This document shows positions 8,736 through 12,627 of a stretch of DNA of 12,627 nucleotides, piece by piece. A program made the translations under genes and the position numbers. The DNA comes from Trileptium ribeirensis (lineage: Eukaryota > Nematoda > Enoplea > Enoplida > Thoracostomopsidae). How positions within the stretch are numbered: position 1 is the stretch's first letter; each line of letters starts with the position of its first letter. The notes under the pieces were generated by a model. That model saw nothing but the letters and a program-made list of their open reading frames with translations. It was not told the DNA's origin and made no database searches. The DNA is taken from NCBI GenBank assembly GCA_030248225.1, contig JASANE010017549.1:1-12627 (forward strand). The letters run 5' to 3'.

Positions 8736-9270
8736 GCTAAAATAACTCATACGAGCGTTTATATGTTAACATTTGCATAAAGGCATTTTGTGCAGAAAAA
8801 CTAGTAAATCACCATATGTAACACTTTTGTGTCATTAACGATCGAAGACTAACAAAGCTTTTTTCAAAACAATGTTGTCATGTTAAACATATAAACTAAC
8901 AAACGGAATTATAACAACACCAAACACAATGAGTGACTTAGCTGCATCTTTCCATCATTTGTAAAACTACGAATGCTCTTGATTTATTGATTTGCATCTC
9001 GCTTTGACTCACATCGCTCTAAATCAGTGCCAGTTCGAATCACTAACTTCATAAATCAAACCGAACTAAACCATTATTATAAACGTTCGCATGAAAGCCT
9101 TCTCATTAAAAGATATAGTTTTATGTTTTAGAACATGACATTTTCCTGTTTTTCAGACAAATCCTTTGATGGTGATCATGATAACAAAAATAGATTATAT
9201 AAGTGAGCTTAAATAATATTATTAAAACCACCTTCATGATTAAAATCAACCGACTACTAGAACAGCAATA
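8736..9270. other. Gene-free spacer between two MITE-like elements
   Basis: AT-rich DNA with stops in all frames. GTTCGAATC (9033-9041) resembles a Pol III B box, but no matching A box or cloverleaf lies upstream. Nothing else was recognised. Confidence 0.5.
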
Positions 9271-9278
9271 GTCACAGC
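9271..9278. repeat. Left target-site duplication, GTCACAGC
   Basis: This 8-bp flank matches GTTACAGC (9493-9500) on the other side of the element at 7 of 8 positions, and both abut the terminal GGCC. Confidence 0.6.
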
Positions 9279-9333
9279 GGCCAATGTAACCTTTAGGGGC
9301 GGAAATAAAATGCAGGCCATGCCGTTCTCGATA

Positions 9334-9406
9334 TACTAAGCCTAAGCCTTAGTGTTAGCCTAAGCTAAGTTCCTTATATGAGACATACACTAAGCCTAAG
9401 CCTAAG
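9334..9406. repeat. CTAAGC (TTAGGC-type) hexamer blocks
   Basis: CTAAGC occurs at 9336, 9342 and 9360, and again at 9390 and 9396 followed by CTAAG. The 20 bp from 9334 and from 9388 match at 18 positions, so one block looks like a copy of the other 54 bp away. The complement, TTAGGC, is the telomere repeat of many nematodes. Here the units are few, interrupted and inside a transposon-like element, so this is not a telomere. Confidence 0.7.
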
Positions 9407-9426
9407 TCGGGGGCTGCCGCCCCCGA
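9407..9426. repeat. GC-rich hairpin, perfect 8-bp stem
   Basis: TCGGGGGC (9407-9414) pairs perfectly with GCCCCCGA (9419-9426) around a TGCC loop. It begins directly after the last CTAAG unit. A further AACCCCCGC just downstream could compete for the G-run. This is the most GC-dense 30 bp in the window. Confidence 0.8.
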
Positions 9427-9492
9427 ACCCCCGCTCTAAGCTGTTCTTTTTTCTAACGTTATAATGTCCGGCCACTAAAGGTGACATGGGCC

Positions 9493-9500
9493 GTTACAGC
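9493..9500. repeat. Right target-site duplication, GTTACAGC
   Basis: This is the partner of the flank at 9271-9278, with one mismatch, lying directly after the terminal GGCC of the element. Confidence 0.6.
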
Positions 9501-10818
9501 GATCGAGTGTAGCTCTTTAACTTGGAGCTTAACGAATCTATAGAGCACAACATGGAAAATATTAGCCGCCCAAGATACATACGTGTTAAAAGCTTAGTGG
9601 TTCGGCAGCGAACTATTAATTGCATAAGTATAACTACTGGTTAGTTCATCTTGCTACAAATTGTTCATGATCTCTTGGTGGTTAGGCTTATATAATATGG
9701 CAACAAAATAGCATAATGGCTTTCATAATAAAATTAAACAAACAATAATAATTACGACTTTTAGAACATGCAACAAGAAGTACTAGCCAATGCGATTAGT
9801 ACGTGATTCGCAGTGGTACGTTAAAGAAAAAAGTTACTATAGGAAAAACCATTTCTTTCAGTCCTTAACAAGGGACAAAAATGTTACGGATAGTACAAAA
9901 GACTATAGTCATTAGAATTTTCAAGCATTTAGCCCAGCAGTTTAATATGCACGTTAAGAAACCATGACTAAAATTTGATTCTAATTCCAAAATGACATAC
10001 CAAATATAGTAATTCATACGAAATCCAGTGATTTCTTGCTTGACTTTGTTAAAGTTTAAAAATATGCTTTGTACTTGAAATTTCGATACTCGAGTACGTA
10101 AAATACGCTCATAATATAAAATAGTAGATAGTCGCGTGTGTCAAATGATTATTTTAAACATTCAACGGCACAACTTATCAAATAATAACGCATACAGTCA
10201 GTATGTTATCTCAAACATCACACAGTGAAAGACTGCATGTAGATATTGTGAAGGAGAATCCAATTTTTATAATGAAACCGTTGGGTATTAGGTGTTTAAA
10301 CCACTTTTTTTGGGAAAAACATTGTCCACACCCGGGTACCCAGTGATACAAAAAATGTGTATCGGAACCGAGACAATATGTCTCAAAAATAACAAAAATA
10401 TATATTAAATTATCAACTATCATTGCTAGACCTAATACAACTTAGCGTTTGTGTATTTCGTCAAGTAATAAATAATGTTTCCCACGGGAACCATTTGTAT
10501 TAACTCGCTAAAATATCCAAAGTTAACCAGTGTTACAACGCGCGTTTTTGGGATTATAATTTTACGTAAAATTGGTCAAAATAGTGCTTGCCCGTATGCA
10601 CCAACTACCGTAGTAGTGGGGCCTTAATTATGATCGCGAAGGTATACAAAAATAATAATAGGTTTCATAACTGATTTTTAAAACTTTGAATTTTTATAAA
10701 TATTTGGCAAGACGTATGTGTAAGATCGATTTCAAAAAGTCTATGCCTTTAAGCCGATGTTAACAAAACAACCAACGTGGTTCTTATCTGAAATGTGTAT
10801 ATTCGGCAGTTGAAACCT
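9501..10818. other. Gene-free stretch, nothing recognised
   Basis: Only minor features appear: an AGCTC/GAGCT stem at 9511-9529, the palindrome TACTCGAGTA (10087-10096) and overlapping CCCGGG and GGGTACCC near 10331-10341. The minus-strand frame 10211-10423 (70 codons) has no recognisable motif. No gene is called. Confidence 0.5.
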
Positions 10819-10851
10819 TACAATTTGAAGCGCTGAAGCGCTTCACTTGTA
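10819..10851. repeat. Compact hairpin with 9-bp perfect core stem
   Basis: TGAAGCGCT (10826-10834) is followed by GA and its exact reverse complement AGCGCTTCA (10837-10845). Outside, TACAA (10819-10823) pairs with TTGTA (10847-10851) across a small TT/C internal loop, giving 14 pairs in 33 nt. A two-base loop is too tight for RNA, so the innermost pair would open or the DNA would form a cruciform. There is no T-run after it and no adjacent gene. Confidence 0.7.
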
Positions 10852-12330
10852 CGCATATATTAATTTAGATTTTGTTCATACACATGTACATTTGAGTATC
10901 TACGCAACTTTTGAAAAAACATACATTAGTATTGCTACTGGGCAGAGGCATTTATAATTTTGTTTCATAACATATTTTATAGACATGCATATTTGAAAAA
11001 TTAATGTTCTGTTCATATGTTTGAAAGGTCTTTTCCAGACGTACTACCACTACGATTTTATCATTTACAACTTTAGCAACATCTCAATCAAAAACATTTG
11101 ACAGTAAATGCAAGTGCCAATTACAGTTTTACTTAAATTTCAGAAAATTTATATGTTATCATTTATAACCATTTAAAAGGAATAAACCAAAAGATAACTT
11201 GTGAAAATATTATGCAAAACATTCTTTTTATGTTATTAAATATGGCTCGTTGCAAGAGGCTCTTAGAACCTACAAAACGCAAAATGAGATCAAATACTTG
11301 GAACAAAATTTTCTTTCCTACAAAGCTGCATATGTCGCTTGCTAAATACTATATTTATTTCCAAGGCATGTCTCATGAAAAATGGAGCAAATTTAGATAA
11401 AGCAGCGGATAGTTAACTTCTGGCATCATCATTAGTGCAGAAACACGGGTACGTCCGTAGTACAGATTATTGAGATTTATGTGTGGTTAAGTAAGTCCAC
11501 ACCTGCTATAAAATTTATTCCACAGTTCAGTCAAATCGTTCCTAATGATCACAAAACTTCAATAAAATTTGATCAGATGTTTGCTCAGAACGTGGTCTAT
11601 ATCAATCGGTGCCTGGTATGGAAACGTATTGGGAATTCTCTAGCGGGATTACAAAATAACTGTGCTGAATGAGGACACTTACATTGTTACTTGAACAAAA
11701 TCTGTGTAATAACTGAAATATACATTACGGTTGGTGTTAACGTGAAAGATGACACCAAAATGTGTACTGGTGATACATTGAAATAGGGGACTTTGATGTC
11801 TCTACACCTGCATTTACGAAGCTTAGATAGAAGATATAAATACTTCGTGATTATACCAGGTAACAGCATAAATGCTATGGAAATTTAATTTCGATCGGTC
11901 TTGCGTAAAGTGAGTATTATTTTGTCTCACTAAAAAATAACAGAATCCTGCACAGCAGCGGCGAATGATACTATAAAATTGTAACATCAAAACACATTTG
12001 AGGGCATAATCAAATTTCAAAACAAAAACGATAGCCTGTTTCGTTAGACGCGAGAAATAGATAATGCAATGTTTCCCGAATAATTACATGATTTATATCA
12101 CAAAATGGCCTAACTGCAATTTTTTGCCAAAATCTGGAGATATATGTATTAAAAATAGGTTGATATTGACCAAAAGGCAAAACGAAATTATAAAACCCTG
12201 ATTTTGAGTATATATAATTTTGCAAACTTCTCTGAATGAAATAAGACGGAATGCATTCATAGTTTAGGATATTTTATTTGCAAAATATCACAATGTTCAT
12301 ATTCCCTTTAAGGGGCGTTCATGCGTTCAA
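10852..12330. other. Gene-free stretch with a few short open frames
   Basis: The best ATG-initiated frame is 11212-11399 (+), 62 codons, with A at -3 and a basic, methionine-rich product without a known motif. Nearby frames at 11481-11672 (+) and 11687-12225 (-) begin with non-ATG codons or overlap each other. Composition is uniform and AT-rich, and no repeat or RNA gene was recognised. Confidence 0.5.
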
Positions 12331-12358
12331 ACTTTTTGCTCAAATTTGAGCTAAAAGT
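12331..12358. repeat. 28-bp near-perfect palindrome
   Basis: The central GCTCAAATTTGAGC (12338-12351) is perfectly self-complementary, and ACTTTT on the left mirrors AAAAGT on the right. Only the T/T pair at 12337 and 12352 fails, so 13 of 14 pairs form. The core TCAAATTTGA recurs in spaced form as TCAAAATTTGA (12374-12384) and TCAATATTTGA (12399-12409). A dyad binding site, a decayed inverted repeat or chance in AT-rich DNA are all possible. Confidence 0.75.
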
Positions 12359-12409
12359 ATGATCAACTCTTGTTCAAAATTTGAGGTCAAGATTTGGATC
12401 AATATTTGA

Positions 12410-12593
12410 AAGTATTTTGCATATTTCGTGAATTAGAACGGTGTGAATATTGTTCAATGCTTGTAGAGGATTGCTTCAGGCAAACAGGAGCAAAGAACAG
12501 ATCTTGAAAACTTTTGAAAAACAAATTAGCACTAATTTTGTACCATGATGATTTGCCAGATTTTTCAAATAAATATTATAGCCAACTTTAGAC
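12410..12593. other. Short gene-free spacer
   Basis: No open frame or repeat was recognised here. Confidence 0.5.
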
Positions 12594-12606
12594 CCTCCTT
12601 CGGAGG
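12594..12606. repeat. Short GC-rich hairpin at the window edge
   Basis: CCTCC pairs with GGAGG around a TTC loop, embedded in ACCCTCC...GGAGGTGGGGT. This is a sharp GC shift from the AT-rich DNA before it and could be the start of another GC-ended repeat truncated by the window end. Confidence 0.5.
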
Positions 12607-12627
12607 TGGGGTAGAGAATCAGTGAGG

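Larger units (their letters stand above)
9279..9492. mobile_element. 214-bp non-autonomous DNA transposon with 8-bp target duplication
   Basis: The left terminus starts GGCCAATGTAACCTTTAG and the right terminus, reverse-complemented, starts GGCCCATGTCACCTTTAG. The first 22 bp match at 19 positions, and similarity continues with one gap to about 30 bp. Immediately outside are 8-bp flanks GTCACAGC and GTTACAGC. The interior has no open frame but holds two blocks of CTAAGC hexamers (9334-9367 and 9388-9406) and a GC-rich hairpin (9407-9426). Eight-bp duplications are known for hAT, P and Merlin transposons. The GG start favours Merlin, and hAT remains possible. The superfamily is inferred, but the inverted repeats and flanks are visible directly. 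Confidence 0.7.

Noticed and set aside
9033..9041. GTTCGAATC as a tRNA or SINE B box
   Set aside because: No A box at the right spacing and the flanks do not form a T-arm.
9334..9406. A true telomere or telomere-fusion point
   Set aside because: There are only five full units, interrupted and lying inside an element with its own inverted ends and flanking duplication.
11212..11399. 62-codon ATG frame encoding a basic peptide
   Set aside because: No recognisable motif or neighbours, and a length expected by chance.

Overview
This looks like a gene-free stretch of AT-rich nuclear DNA from a eukaryote, probably an invertebrate. No protein-coding gene, rRNA, tRNA or CRISPR array can be supported. 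Stops are frequent in all six frames, and the longest open frames are about the length chance allows at roughly 35-37% G+C (estimated by eye). There are no ribosome-binding sites or operons. Instead there are short transposon relics, a minisatellite, microsatellites and AT-only tracts. TTAGGC-like hexamers and the style of the repeats weakly suggest a worm (nematode or flatworm; a schistosome-like trematode is my loose guess), but that is not demonstrated.

Layout. Positions 1-1500 are unremarkable except for a weak inverted pair (414-533) and a 28-nt imperfect palindrome (605-632). A three-copy, exactly 90-bp minisatellite lies at 1501-1776. A 228-bp element with near-identical 8-bp flanks and hAT-like ends lies at 2325-2552. 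After about 1.5 kb with little in it comes a strongly AT-rich tract (4070-4320), then a diverged direct duplication (5515-5712) and trinucleotide repeats (6183-6203, 6528-6539). A locally more GC-rich patch (7614-8215) holds a 10-bp perfect inverted repeat and several adjoining open frames, and may be a decayed interspersed repeat.

The clearest objects are two miniature inverted-repeat elements. One is 149 bp (8587-8735). The other is 214 bp (9279-9492) with 22-bp termini matching at 19 positions and 8-bp flanks matching at 7. Both carry CTAAGC/GCTTAG hexamers resembling the nematode-type telomere repeat, and the second also holds a GC-rich hairpin. Downstream lie a compact hairpin (10819-10851) and a 28-bp near-perfect palindrome (12331-12358) followed by two related motifs.

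Nothing indicates genes working together. The window is best read as intergenic or intronic DNA shaped by small non-autonomous DNA transposons. I could not run database, repeat-library or folding searches, so family names are inferences from termini and target-site lengths.
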